40,038 nucleotides of DNA from JAENVU01 sp031362155 (lineage in GTDB: Bacteria > Actinomycetota > Acidimicrobiia > IMCC26256 > JAENVU01), in the NCBI GenBank assembly GCA_031362155.1, contig JANLRZ010000081.1:1-40038 (forward strand). Direction: 5' to 3'. Under the pieces are notes generated by a model. That model made no database searches and had not been told where the DNA came from. It was given only the letters and a program-made list of their open reading frames with translations. This document shows positions 14,477 through 22,179 of the stretch, one piece after another. The first letter of the stretch is position 1, and every line of letters starts with the position of its first letter. The position numbers and the translations under genes are program-made.

Positions 14477-15919
14477 TCAGGGCGCCTTCGGCTTCGCGCA
14501 CGGCCCGCCGCGCGTCACGTGCACATGCACCGACGAGGCGGCCGGATCGTTCTTCATCACCAGCGTGGTCGAGCACGATCGCACCGTCGCACCGTCGACG
14601 GTCGCGGTGTAGCCCTCGGGATACACGCGGTGGGGCATCACGAAGCTGGTCCGGTACTTCGGGTCCGCCGGCGCGCCATCGGGGCGCCGCGTGGCGTACA
14701 CGAAGTCGTACTCACCCGTCGCCGGGTCGAACTCGGAACTGCTCGGGGTGCCGTTCGTCGCCATGGCGTAGGGCCGAACGATCCCGGCCAAGGTCGACTC
14801 GCGCAGGTTCACACCGGTCGGTGCCTGGTCGACGTGCGCGACGACGTTCTCGTCGTACGCCCACATCATCCACGACAACATCCGCCGGTCGAATGCACCC
14901 GTGAGACGTTGCCAGGTGGCGGTGTCGTTGGTCGCACCGAACTCCGTGCTCAACAGAGCATCGCCCCGCGCCGACACGGCGATCGCCCGATCCATGACCG
15001 CTTCGTCGTCGGCCGGGCTCGTGGCATAGACGTGATACGAGAGTCCGCTGCGCGGCGCACCGAAGCCCGAGACCGAGGTGTCGGCCAGGCCGAAGTTGAA
15101 CAGCACGAACGGTTCGGTGAACACCATGTGTTCACGATCGACCGAGTTGATCGCCGCGCTCATCCGTTGCGCGAACGGAGCGATGAGTGACCTCTCGAGA
15201 TCGGGACATCCCGTGAGGCACGCGGCCCAATCGGCTCCGGGCCACGGTTCGTTCATGAGGTCGTATCCGAGGACGTAGTCCTCACCGGCGACGGCTGCGG
15301 CGACCGCGCGAACTCCGGAGGCGTAGTGAGTTTGCAAGGGGACGCCGTCTGGCCCGGGCCGATTCGCCCAGAAGTTGTCGAAGGCCCGGGCCAACGCGGG
15401 GTTCGTGAAGTAGTAACTGGGGAACGGGTCCGGCGGGTTCGGGAGTCCGTCGGTCAGGGTGGCCCATTCGGGGAAGCCGTTGCCGTGGGTCGCCGGCCCG
15501 TACCCGTCCTGATGGAAATCGACGAGGGTGAAGATCCCCTCGTGGGCGAGCACTTGGACCGTCTCGGCGATCGAGTCCACGTAGGCCTGATCGATGACTC
15601 CGGGCTCGGGCATCACCGACCCGAAGACCACGCCGAGCCGGACGGCGTTGAACCCTTCGTCCCGCAGGAACCGGGCGTCGTCTTCGCCAAAGCCGGCCGC
15701 CGCGGGCGAGATGGGCGGGAACTTCTTCACGTAGTTGACCCCGTGGAGGGTCACGACCCGCCCGTAGTGGTCGGTCAACCACCGGCCGACGTGTCCGATT
15801 TCGGCCCGGGGTCCGACGGGAGCCTCGAAGACCGGGCGGGGCACACACGCCGTCGCCACTGCGGCGAGGACGACGACCAGCGAGAGTTTGGCGATTCGGC
15901 GACGAGAAAAGTACGACAT
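14477..15919 (-). CDS. GH5 family lipoprotein, endoglycoceramidase-like
   Basis: ATG 15919 gives 480 residues with a lipoprotein signal: SRRRIAKL, hydrophobic core, then AVATAC with lipidated Cys25. The mature protein begins by the GH5 motif RVVTLHGVNYVKK and contains FNAVRLGV, VDFHQDGYG, GYDLMNEPW (acid/base Glu about 224) and LLSTEFGA (nucleophile Glu about 326). HGNGFPEW and an extra C-terminal beta domain (YTATVDGATVRSCS) resemble rhodococcal endoglycoceramidases/EGALC. Those enzymes release the oligosaccharide from glycosphingolipids or glycolipids. It should sit on the outer face of the cytoplasmic membrane. The gene is divergent from a secreted PKD protein. Substrate assignment is by motif resemblance only; a general GH5 glucanase is the alternative. 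Confidence 0.85.
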   Translation of the reverse strand: MSYFSRRRIAKLSLVVVLAAVATACVPRPVFEAPVGPRAEIGHVGRWLTDHYGRVVTLHGVNYVKKFPPISPAAAGFGEDDARFLRDEGFNAVRLGVVFGSVMPEPGVIDQAYVDSIAETVQVLAHEGIFTLVDFHQDGYGPATHGNGFPEWATLTDGLPNPPDPFPSYYFTNPALARAFDNFWANRPGPDGVPLQTHYASGVRAVAAAVAGEDYVLGYDLMNEPWPGADWAACLTGCPDLERSLIAPFAQRMSAAINSVDREHMVFTEPFVLFNFGLADTSVSGFGAPRSGLSYHVYATSPADDEAVMDRAIAVSARGDALLSTEFGATNDTATWQRLTGAFDRRMLSWMMWAYDENVVAHVDQAPTGVNLRESTLAGIVRPYAMATNGTPSSSEFDPATGEYDFVYATRRPDGAPADPKYRTSFVMPHRVYPEGYTATVDGATVRSCSTTLVMKNDPAASSVHVHVTRGGPCAKPKAP

Positions 15920-16044
15920 CAGCCGGGGAGGGTAAGTCGCACAGGTCAATCCCGCAATCCGGCAAATGGAGGTACTTGTCCGGTATCCCGATTCGTGCCA
16001 TCCTCCAAGTGATGCAGTCGGGCGGCTGCACGGGAGGGAACCAC

Positions 16045-17982
16045 ATGTCACGCGCACATCGGTCGTGGATCGCGACGCGAGTCGGAGCGGTCACACTCTT
16101 GGCGGTGGCAGCACTTCCCCTCGTCTCCTCCGCGCCCGTGAGTGCGTTGCCCAACACGTCGTCGCCGACCCTGTCGCTCGCCCGCACGATTCGAACCACT
16201 CCGTTCACCGGGACGTCGTCGTCGATGCGCGACGGTGAGGGCTCCGCGTTCGTACCCAACGACCCGGCCCACCCCAACATCGGCGGCACCGACTCGCTCT
16301 GGCTCTCCGAGGACAACGGTCGAGCCATTTGGGAGATCAACCCGTACACCGGCGCGATCAAGTCGAGCATCCACGACAGCACGTGGCAGGCGACCAAGCA
16401 GTACAGCAGCGGCTCGGGAACGGGCAGTGGTGCCGCCGCCGGATCGAATCGCGACCCGGATCTCGAGTCCATCGCCTACGACCAGACCAACGACACCCTG
16501 TACGTGTTCAACGGCAAGTGCTGCAAGAGCACGGTGCTGCCCACTGCGTTCCGTCTCAAGCGCGGGAACGACGGGACGTTCCACCCCGAGGCGTGGCAGG
16601 CCCTCCCTAGCGGCACCGACTTCACCGCGTCGGCGTGGCACCCGGGCGATCACAAGGTTTACGTCGGCGTCGGGTCGAGCCTGCGCACCTACGATTTCGC
16701 CACCAACGTCTCCGGTTCCACCTTCAGCGTGTCGGGACTGTCCGGCATCTACGGCATGAGCTTCTCGACGGACGGCAACGACCTGTTCGTGGCGCGATCG
16801 TCGGTGAAGATCTCGCGAGTCAACTGGAACACCAAGGCGGTCATGTCCGGCTGGACCTTCGACCTGACCCCGTTCGGTGTTCGGGACTCCCGCGCCATCG
16901 AACTCATCAACGATCAGTTCTACGTCCTCGACGGCTACGACGGTCGGTCGTCGGGCGATCCGTTGAAGTACGCGGTGTTCGTCTTCAATGTCTGCTGCGG
17001 CGCGGCGAACCCCCCGGTCGTGTCGTTCTCGAACACCCAAGTCGCGAGCCCCGACCTGACCGTGCAGTTCACCGATACCTCCACGAACGCACCCACCGCC
17101 TGGACGTGGGACTTCGATAACAACGGCAGTACCGACAGCACCGCGCGGAACCCGATCCATACCTTCCCTACTTCGGGTGATTTCCTCGTCCGCCACACGG
17201 CGAGCAACTCCGGCGGTCCGGGGACCGCGGTGACCCAGTCGGTGCATGTGGACCCGCCGGGCCCGCCCGCCCCGCCGGTCGCAAACTTCACGTCGGCGAA
17301 GGCGGCAAACCCGCCGTTCACGATGAACTTCACCGACACGTCGACCGGTACGCCGACATCATGGGCGTGGGACTTCGACAACGACACCGTGACTGACAGC
17401 ACCAGTCAGAACCCCAGCTACACGTTCGCGGGGCTCGGCGACTACCCGGTGACACTGACCGCCGCGAACGCCGGCGGCCCGAACTCGGTCACCAAGACCG
17501 TCCAGGTCACCGCAACTGGGGGACCCGTCACCGCCACCGTCGTGGGTGACGCGTACATCAGTCTCTCGTCGCCGACCAAGAACTATGGCACCTACACCGA
17601 ACACAAGCTGCTCGGTCCGAGCGGCATCTACGAGTACCGGCCCTACTACCAGTTCTCCGTCAGCGGCTTGTCCGGTGCGCCGAGTTCCGCGGTCCTGCGG
17701 CTCTTCGTCACCGACGGCGGCCCGAGCGGAGGCAACTGGTTCCGGGTCACGGTTCCGTGGCTGGAGAACACGATCACCTGGTCGAACGCGCCAGCCCTGA
17801 GCGGTTCGCCGTTCATCACGGTCGGAGCGCTGACGCCAGGCCAGTACGTCGACATCGACGTGACCAGCCAGATCAGCGCCGACGGCACCTACTCCTTCGG
17901 TGCGTCGACCCTCTCGACCGACTCGATCAAGTTCGCCAGCCGCGAGACGGCGACGCCGCCCCAACTCATCGTCACCCCGTAG
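16045..17982 (+). CDS. Secreted propeller-like protein with two PKD domains and a DNRLRE/CBM96-like domain
   Basis: ATG 16045 follows GGGAGG by 7 bases and gives 645 residues with a Sec signal peptide (RVGAVTLLAVAALPLVSS, cleavage near VSA). Residues about 40-320 are a beta-propeller-like region with units such as LESIAYDQTNDTLYVFNG and GMSFSTDGNDLFVAR. Two PKD domains follow at about 324-400 and 410-493 (PTAWTWDFDNNGST and PTSWAWDFDNDTVT are the WDF/D signatures). The last 150 residues (AYISLSSPTKNYGT, then YQFSVSGL, NTITWSNAPA) match the DNRLRE/CBM96 group. Such proteins bind polysaccharide or surface polymers. Two Cys-Cys pairs occur in the propeller (GKCCKS and NVCCGA). It is divergent from the GH5 lipoprotein, hinting at joint use on extracellular glycans. 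Confidence 0.82.
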   Translation: MSRAHRSWIATRVGAVTLLAVAALPLVSSAPVSALPNTSSPTLSLARTIRTTPFTGTSSSMRDGEGSAFVPNDPAHPNIGGTDSLWLSEDNGRAIWEINPYTGAIKSSIHDSTWQATKQYSSGSGTGSGAAAGSNRDPDLESIAYDQTNDTLYVFNGKCCKSTVLPTAFRLKRGNDGTFHPEAWQALPSGTDFTASAWHPGDHKVYVGVGSSLRTYDFATNVSGSTFSVSGLSGIYGMSFSTDGNDLFVARSSVKISRVNWNTKAVMSGWTFDLTPFGVRDSRAIELINDQFYVLDGYDGRSSGDPLKYAVFVFNVCCGAANPPVVSFSNTQVASPDLTVQFTDTSTNAPTAWTWDFDNNGSTDSTARNPIHTFPTSGDFLVRHTASNSGGPGTAVTQSVHVDPPGPPAPPVANFTSAKAANPPFTMNFTDTSTGTPTSWAWDFDNDTVTDSTSQNPSYTFAGLGDYPVTLTAANAGGPNSVTKTVQVTATGGPVTATVVGDAYISLSSPTKNYGTYTEHKLLGPSGIYEYRPYYQFSVSGLSGAPSSAVLRLFVTDGGPSGGNWFRVTVPWLENTITWSNAPALSGSPFITVGALTPGQYVDIDVTSQISADGTYSFGASTLSTDSIKFASRETATPPQLIVTP

Positions 17983-17986
17983 GTGC

Positions 17987-18697
17987 TCAGGCGATCGCCG
18001 CGCGGTCGGCGGCGATCGCCGCTTCCAATGCGGCTATGCGCGACCCGCGGATCTGCGTGACCTGGCCGGCATAGGCGGCCGCGGGCAGCTTCGACCACAG
18101 TGCCGCGGCGGCCTGGGCTGTGGCTTCGAGCGCTTCCGGCGCAACGACGTCGTCCAGGAACCCGGCGTCGCGGGCACCGGCCGGCGGGTACATGCGGGCG
18201 CCGACCGTGGCCACCTGGAAGTGACGACGGCTCAGGCGCTCCTCGGCGAACTCAATGGCCCAGCGTGGGAGCACCATGCCGATCTGGGTCTCGATCAACC
18301 CGATTTGGAACGAGCCGTCGGCACCGATCCGTTCGTCGGCGGCGAGCAGCAACAAGGCGCCCGCCGCGACGGCATGACCCGATGCGGCGACGACCACCGG
18401 AAGCGGCGACGCGAAGATCCGAGTGAACAAGGCCCCGCCATCGGACACCAGTGTGATCATTGACTTGGCGTCGCCGGACTTCATGACCGCGAGGTCGAAA
18501 CCGCCGGTGAGGAACCCGGGCGTACCGGTGAGGCACAGCGCACCCACTGCCGCGTCGCTCTCGGCCAGGGTGAGACAGGTTCCGAGTGCCTCCAGCACCT
18601 CGAACGACAGTGCGTTCGCCTTTCCGTTCGAAATGTGGGCCCACGCGACCCCCTCGCGCACCTCGTACCCGACCAGGTCACTTCCGCTCTCGTTCAC
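17987..18697 (-). CDS. Crotonase/enoyl-CoA hydratase family protein with one catalytic Glu missing
   Basis: The 236-residue protein has the crotonase core: GTPGFLTGGFDLAVM (oxyanion loop), SGHAVAAGALLLLAADERIG, and QIGLIETQIGM. Glu136 aligns with one of the two catalytic glutamates of enoyl-CoA hydratase. The other, normally in GGxxELALACD, is leucine here (about Leu115). It is therefore unlikely to be a standard hydratase; isomerase, hydrolase or other crotonase chemistry is more plausible. It starts at GTG 18697 with GAGGGAGA at 18704-18711, and a TAGCGT -10 at 18733-18728 on the same strand. It converges with the secreted PKD gene 4 bases away. It is short for the family (usually about 255). 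Confidence 0.85.
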   Translation of the reverse strand: MNESGSDLVGYEVREGVAWAHISNGKANALSFEVLEALGTCLTLAESDAAVGALCLTGTPGFLTGGFDLAVMKSGDAKSMITLVSDGGALFTRIFASPLPVVVAASGHAVAAGALLLLAADERIGADGSFQIGLIETQIGMVLPRWAIEFAEERLSRRHFQVATVGARMYPPAGARDAGFLDDVVAPEALEATAQAAAALWSKLPAAAYAGQVTQIRGSRIAALEAAIAADRAAIA

Positions 18698-18727
18698 TCT
18701 TGGTCTCCCTCGTGATCTGCCGGGCGC

Positions 18728-18733
18728 ACGCTA
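18728..18733 (-). promoter_or_regulatory. Candidate -10 hexamer (TAGCGT) for the crotonase gene
   Basis: On the minus strand TAGCGT precedes GTG 18697 by 30 bases, leaving room for the ribosome-binding site GAGGGAGA. It is the same hexamer used in the divergent amidohydrolase operator. Confidence 0.4.
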
Positions 18734-18759
18734 CGCGAATCCGGGTCGCGTCGGCGAGA

Positions 18760-19020
18760 TCAACCGCCGGAGAGCGCCTGCAGAATGGTGACCTCGTCGT
18801 GGTCCTCGACACTGGCCGAGAGATCGCGCACCGACTCGTCGGCAAGGAACACCTTCATGTGCCGGCGGAGCCGATCTTGCTCGTCGACGATTCGAAACCG
18901 CATTCCCGGGTACTGACGGTCCAGGTCGCGGAGCACGTCGTCGATCGTCGCCCCGGTTGCGTCGACGACGGCACGCTGGTCCGTGTAGGACCGCAACGGG
19001 GTTGGGATCCGTACCCTCAT
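18760..19020 (-). CDS. MoaD/ThiS-like ubiquitin-fold sulfur carrier protein
   Basis: The 86-residue beta-grasp protein reads MRVRIPTPLRSYT at the start. It continues with ATIDDVLRDLDRQYPGMRFRI and ends in LQALSGG. The di-glycine end is the site adenylated and thiocarboxylated by E1-like enzymes in molybdopterin, thiamin and related pathways. Its ATG overlaps the stop of the BNR-propeller gene (ATGA). No MoaE, ThiG, MoeB/ThiF or cysteine-biosynthesis gene is nearby, so it is not obviously part of molybdopterin or thiamin synthesis. The family fit is clear; the acceptor pathway is unknown. The di-glycine is the last codon pair, so no processing is needed. Confidence 0.85.
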   Translation of the reverse strand: MRVRIPTPLRSYTDQRAVVDATGATIDDVLRDLDRQYPGMRFRIVDEQDRLRRHMKVFLADESVRDLSASVEDHDEVTILQALSGG

Positions 19021-20204
19021 CCCACCGCCACGCCGTGTTCGACGGAATAGATCTCGGGGAGGTGACCGATCACGCGAGTCCAGGTCGACCCTTCGTCGGG
19101 GCTGGCCCAGACCTCGCCCCCCGTCGTCCCGAAGTACACACCGACAGGATCGTGATCGTCGACCGTCATGGCCTGCCGTTTGACCGTGAGCCAGCCCCGG
19201 GCAGGAAGCCCGGCATCGAGCCGAGCCCACGACGCGCCGCCGTTGCGGGTGACGTAGGCCGCCGGCCGACCGCCGGGGCTGGTCCGGGGCCACACGTCGG
19301 TTCCGTCCATGGGAAAGACCCACGCGGTGTCGGGATCACGCGGGTGCAGTTCGATCGGGAATCCGATATCGCCGACCTCAGGCGGCATGGTCACGCCGAT
19401 ACGAGTCCAACGCGATTCCGGCCGATCGATCCGATAGATGCCGCAATGGTTCTGTTGGTAGAGGCGATCAGGCTGCGCCGGATGCATGCGGACGCAGTGA
19501 GGGTCGTGGCCGAACACCGGATCTTCATCGGCCGGCTGCATCGCAGTCGCGCAACCGCCGTTGAGCACAACCCAGTCGTTCCCGCTGTCGGTACTCTCGA
19601 AGACACCACCCGACGACATTCCGAGGTACAGGTGGTTGGGATCACGAGGGTCGACGATCACCGAGTGCAACAGGGAGCCATCCGGCGTGTTCTCGTCGGG
19701 CCATTCCGCCCACTCGGTCCAGCGCTGATGGTCGTTCCAACCGGAGACCGGCTCCCAGGTCAGTCCCGAATCGTCCGAGCGGAACAAGCCTTGGGGCGAC
19801 CCGCCCGCGTACCAGACCCCGGGTTCTGACGAATGGCCCGGCGTCAACCAGAAGACCGATCGCAGACTCCGGGCGAGCGGCTCGCCCGTCACGAACGCGG
19901 GCGGCTTAGTCGCCTCGGACCAACTCGCCCCGAGGTCGGTGGAGCGGAAGATGGTCGGACCGAGATGGCCGGTACTCGCCGCCACCAGCAGAGTCTGGCC
20001 GTCACGCGGATCGAGCACGGCGTGCTGGATGATGTGACCAAGAAACTCGGGGCCGGAACACCACCACTCGCGACGATGTTCGTCGGTCGCGAGTACCCAC
20101 AGGCCTTTGCGCGTCCCGACGAGTACCCGCGGGCCACCTGCGGGAGGGCCAGAGACCGCAGTGTCGGTCTCGAGTGAATACCAGCGCGAGAGTTCCCCAG
20201 TCAT
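19017..20204 (-). CDS. BNR/Asp-box repeat propeller protein (sialidase/VPS10-like fold)
   Basis: The 395-residue protein has at least five Asp-box-like motifs: STDLGASW, SDDSGLTW, STDSGNDW, TRNGGASW and SPDEGSTW. They are spaced as in six-bladed BNR propellers. VLVGTRKGLWVL near the N-terminus and LYLGMSSGGVFES are blade strands. No signal peptide is visible, so it is cytosolic unless exported otherwise. Catalytic sialidase residues (arginine triad, Tyr-Glu) are not evident, so enzymatic sialidase activity should not be assumed. It is translationally coupled to the MoaD/ThiS-like protein, which is odd for a glycosidase and suggests a partner role. A TACTCT -10 lies 6 bases before ATG 20204. 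Confidence 0.83.
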   Translation of the reverse strand: MTGELSRWYSLETDTAVSGPPAGGPRVLVGTRKGLWVLATDEHRREWWCSGPEFLGHIIQHAVLDPRDGQTLLVAASTGHLGPTIFRSTDLGASWSEATKPPAFVTGEPLARSLRSVFWLTPGHSSEPGVWYAGGSPQGLFRSDDSGLTWEPVSGWNDHQRWTEWAEWPDENTPDGSLLHSVIVDPRDPNHLYLGMSSGGVFESTDSGNDWVVLNGGCATAMQPADEDPVFGHDPHCVRMHPAQPDRLYQQNHCGIYRIDRPESRWTRIGVTMPPEVGDIGFPIELHPRDPDTAWVFPMDGTDVWPRTSPGGRPAAYVTRNGGASWARLDAGLPARGWLTVKRQAMTVDDHDPVGVYFGTTGGEVWASPDEGSTWTRVIGHLPEIYSVEHGVAVG

Positions 20205-20210
20205 GTCCGG

Positions 20211-20216
20211 AGAGTA
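20211..20216 (-). promoter_or_regulatory. Leaderless promoter -10 (TACTCT) for the BNR-MoaD pair
   Basis: On the minus strand TACTCT ends 6 bases before ATG 20204, with no ribosome-binding site, so the transcript likely starts at the ATG. A GGGAG exists further upstream but is too far from the start. Confidence 0.45.
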
Positions 20217-20244
20217 CGCCGCTCCCTGAGCGTCGTCGATCGCG

Positions 20245-22167
20245 CTAGCGCAGGGCGTAGTCGTCGGGATTGGGCACTCGGGTTCGCTGCCAGAACTCGA
20301 GTAACGAGAACGGCCAGTTCTGGGTGATCCGTCCCGACGCGTTCTTGTACCAGGTGTTCACACTCGCAGCACCCCACGCCATCCGTCGGTTGGCCGCATC
20401 GACCTGGCGGTTGTACTCGTCGTGCACGGCGGCCCGAACGTCCATCGATGCCTTCCCGCGCTCCAACAACATCCGCACGCTCTCGACGATGTAGCGCGCT
20501 TCGAGTTCGGAGAAATAGATGATGCTGCCGTTGATCACGATGTTGGTGTTCGGGCCGTACATCAGGAACAGATTCGGAAAGTGCGGAACGGTCATTCCCA
20601 GGTAGGCCCGGGCCTCGCCGTTCCAGGTGGCGTGCAGATCCCGCCCTTCGGTACCCCGCACCGTCATGGGCGTGAGGAAACTCGAGGCTTGGAAGCCGGT
20701 TCCATAGATGATGACGTCGAACTTATGGTCAACACCGTCGGCCATCCTGATACCGCGCTCGGTGATCTCACCGATCGAACCGGTGTCGAGTTCCACGGTG
20801 TCGCGCGCAAAGGTTCGGGCCCAGATGCCGTTGTCACGCACGAACCGCTTCGAGAACGGCGGATAGTCGGGCACGACCTTCGCGAAGAGGTCGGGATCTG
20901 GGAACTGGGCCTGGTAGTACTCGGTGAAGACGCCGCGGACGAGATCGTTCATCAGACTCACGGAGTTCGGAGACTCCCAGGCGTCGTCGACGGCGGCCAT
21001 CGGCACCAGCACTTCGTGGGACCGCCAGAAGATCCACACCCGATCCCAGTGCGCGAAGCCGGGCACGTGATCGAGCAGCCACCGCAACCCGGTCGGGAGG
21101 TCGTCGTGATAATTCGGTGTCTCGAGGAGCCACGGCGGGGTCCGTTGGAACACCGTGAGCTGACCGGCCACCTCGGCGACCGCCGGGATGAACTGGGCTG
21201 CGCTCGCCCCGGTCCCGATGATCGCGACCCGCTTGCCGGCCAGGTCGACCGAGGCGTCCCAACGCGCCGAGTGGAATGCCTCCCCCGCGAACCGTTCGAC
21301 ACCCGGGATATCGGGATACTTCGGGCGGTTGAGTTGACCAACCGAACTCACGAGCGCGTCGAACTCGAACGTCTCGACGACCCCGGCACCATCACGCACC
21401 GTCACCTGCCACACACTTCGCTCGTCCGACCAGGCCGCTTCGACGACCTCGGTCTGGAACCGGACCTGCGGCCGAACTCCGAACTCGTCCGCGCACGCGC
21501 GGAAGTAATCGAGCAGCACCGTTTGGGTCGAATAGTGCTGGGGCCATTCGCTCGTCTGGGCGAACGAGTAGCTGTAGAAGTGGTTCGGGACGTCGACCCG
21601 ACACCCCGGATATTGGTTCTCCAGCCAGGTTCCCCCGACATCGGCGTTCTTCTCGAAGACCACATAGTCGGCGCCGGCCTGGCCGAGTCGGTACGCGGCA
21701 ACGATGCCCGACATGCCCGCACCGATGATGCCCACTCGGAAGGCGCGCCCGGTACCAACGTCGGCCACCGTCCACTCCGGTGCTCGACGGTCGATGCCGT
21801 CGATCGCGAGTTCTTCGGTCATCAGACTCGCGTAGTCATCCTCGACCGGCGCCCCCGCGAGGAACTCGAACATCGCTCGGATCGTCTCGACTCCGGGAGG
21901 TGGTGCGGCAACGTTGCCCGCGTCGCGGAACCGGCCGAGCGCCGCCGCGGCCAACTCGCGCGCGAGGGTCGCCTGCTCGGGCCCGATCCCGGCTGTGGGA
22001 TCGAACGACTCCGACGCCGTCGGCCGGAGGTCGTCGCGCAAGAGTGAGAGGTCCCCCGTCAAGCACGCGACCGCGACCAGGAGGGGCGGAGTGTCGATGT
22101 CGGCCAGCGCGGCGAGAATCTCGGCGTTGCTCTCGGTGATCGGTTGTGGTTCGGGGTCAAAGCGCAT
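20245..22167 (-). CDS. Flavin-containing monooxygenase, Baeyer-Villiger type
   Basis: The 640-residue enzyme carries GAGMSG (149-154, FAD), DVGGTW (177-181), the Baeyer-Villiger fingerprint FAGEAFHSARW (293-303; consensus FxGxxxHxxxW) and GTGASA (318-323, NADPH). It inserts oxygen next to a ketone using NADPH and O2, forming an ester or lactone. The first 140 residues before the FAD motif form an extra helical domain, seen in long actinobacterial members such as those acting on cyclic or steroid-like ketones. The C-terminal segment VNTWYKNASGRITQNWPF is typical of this subgroup. Start is ATG 22167, 12 bases from the next gene upstream on the strand. Substrate unknown. Confidence 0.92.
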   Translation of the reverse strand: MRFDPEPQPITESNAEILAALADIDTPPLLVAVACLTGDLSLLRDDLRPTASESFDPTAGIGPEQATLARELAAAALGRFRDAGNVAAPPPGVETIRAMFEFLAGAPVEDDYASLMTEELAIDGIDRRAPEWTVADVGTGRAFRVGIIGAGMSGIVAAYRLGQAGADYVVFEKNADVGGTWLENQYPGCRVDVPNHFYSYSFAQTSEWPQHYSTQTVLLDYFRACADEFGVRPQVRFQTEVVEAAWSDERSVWQVTVRDGAGVVETFEFDALVSSVGQLNRPKYPDIPGVERFAGEAFHSARWDASVDLAGKRVAIIGTGASAAQFIPAVAEVAGQLTVFQRTPPWLLETPNYHDDLPTGLRWLLDHVPGFAHWDRVWIFWRSHEVLVPMAAVDDAWESPNSVSLMNDLVRGVFTEYYQAQFPDPDLFAKVVPDYPPFSKRFVRDNGIWARTFARDTVELDTGSIGEITERGIRMADGVDHKFDVIIYGTGFQASSFLTPMTVRGTEGRDLHATWNGEARAYLGMTVPHFPNLFLMYGPNTNIVINGSIIYFSELEARYIVESVRMLLERGKASMDVRAAVHDEYNRQVDAANRRMAWGAASVNTWYKNASGRITQNWPFSLLEFWQRTRVPNPDDYALR

Positions 22168-22179
22168 TGCCTCGCAGTT

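Noticed and set aside
19017..20204. Sialidase activity for the BNR protein
   Set aside because: Asp-boxes define the propeller fold only; the arginine triad and catalytic Tyr/Glu are not evident and no signal peptide is present.
20422..22047. 541-codon open frame on the plus strand over the Baeyer-Villiger monooxygenase
   Set aside because: Antisense shadow; the minus-strand product has FAD, NADPH and Baeyer-Villiger fingerprints.
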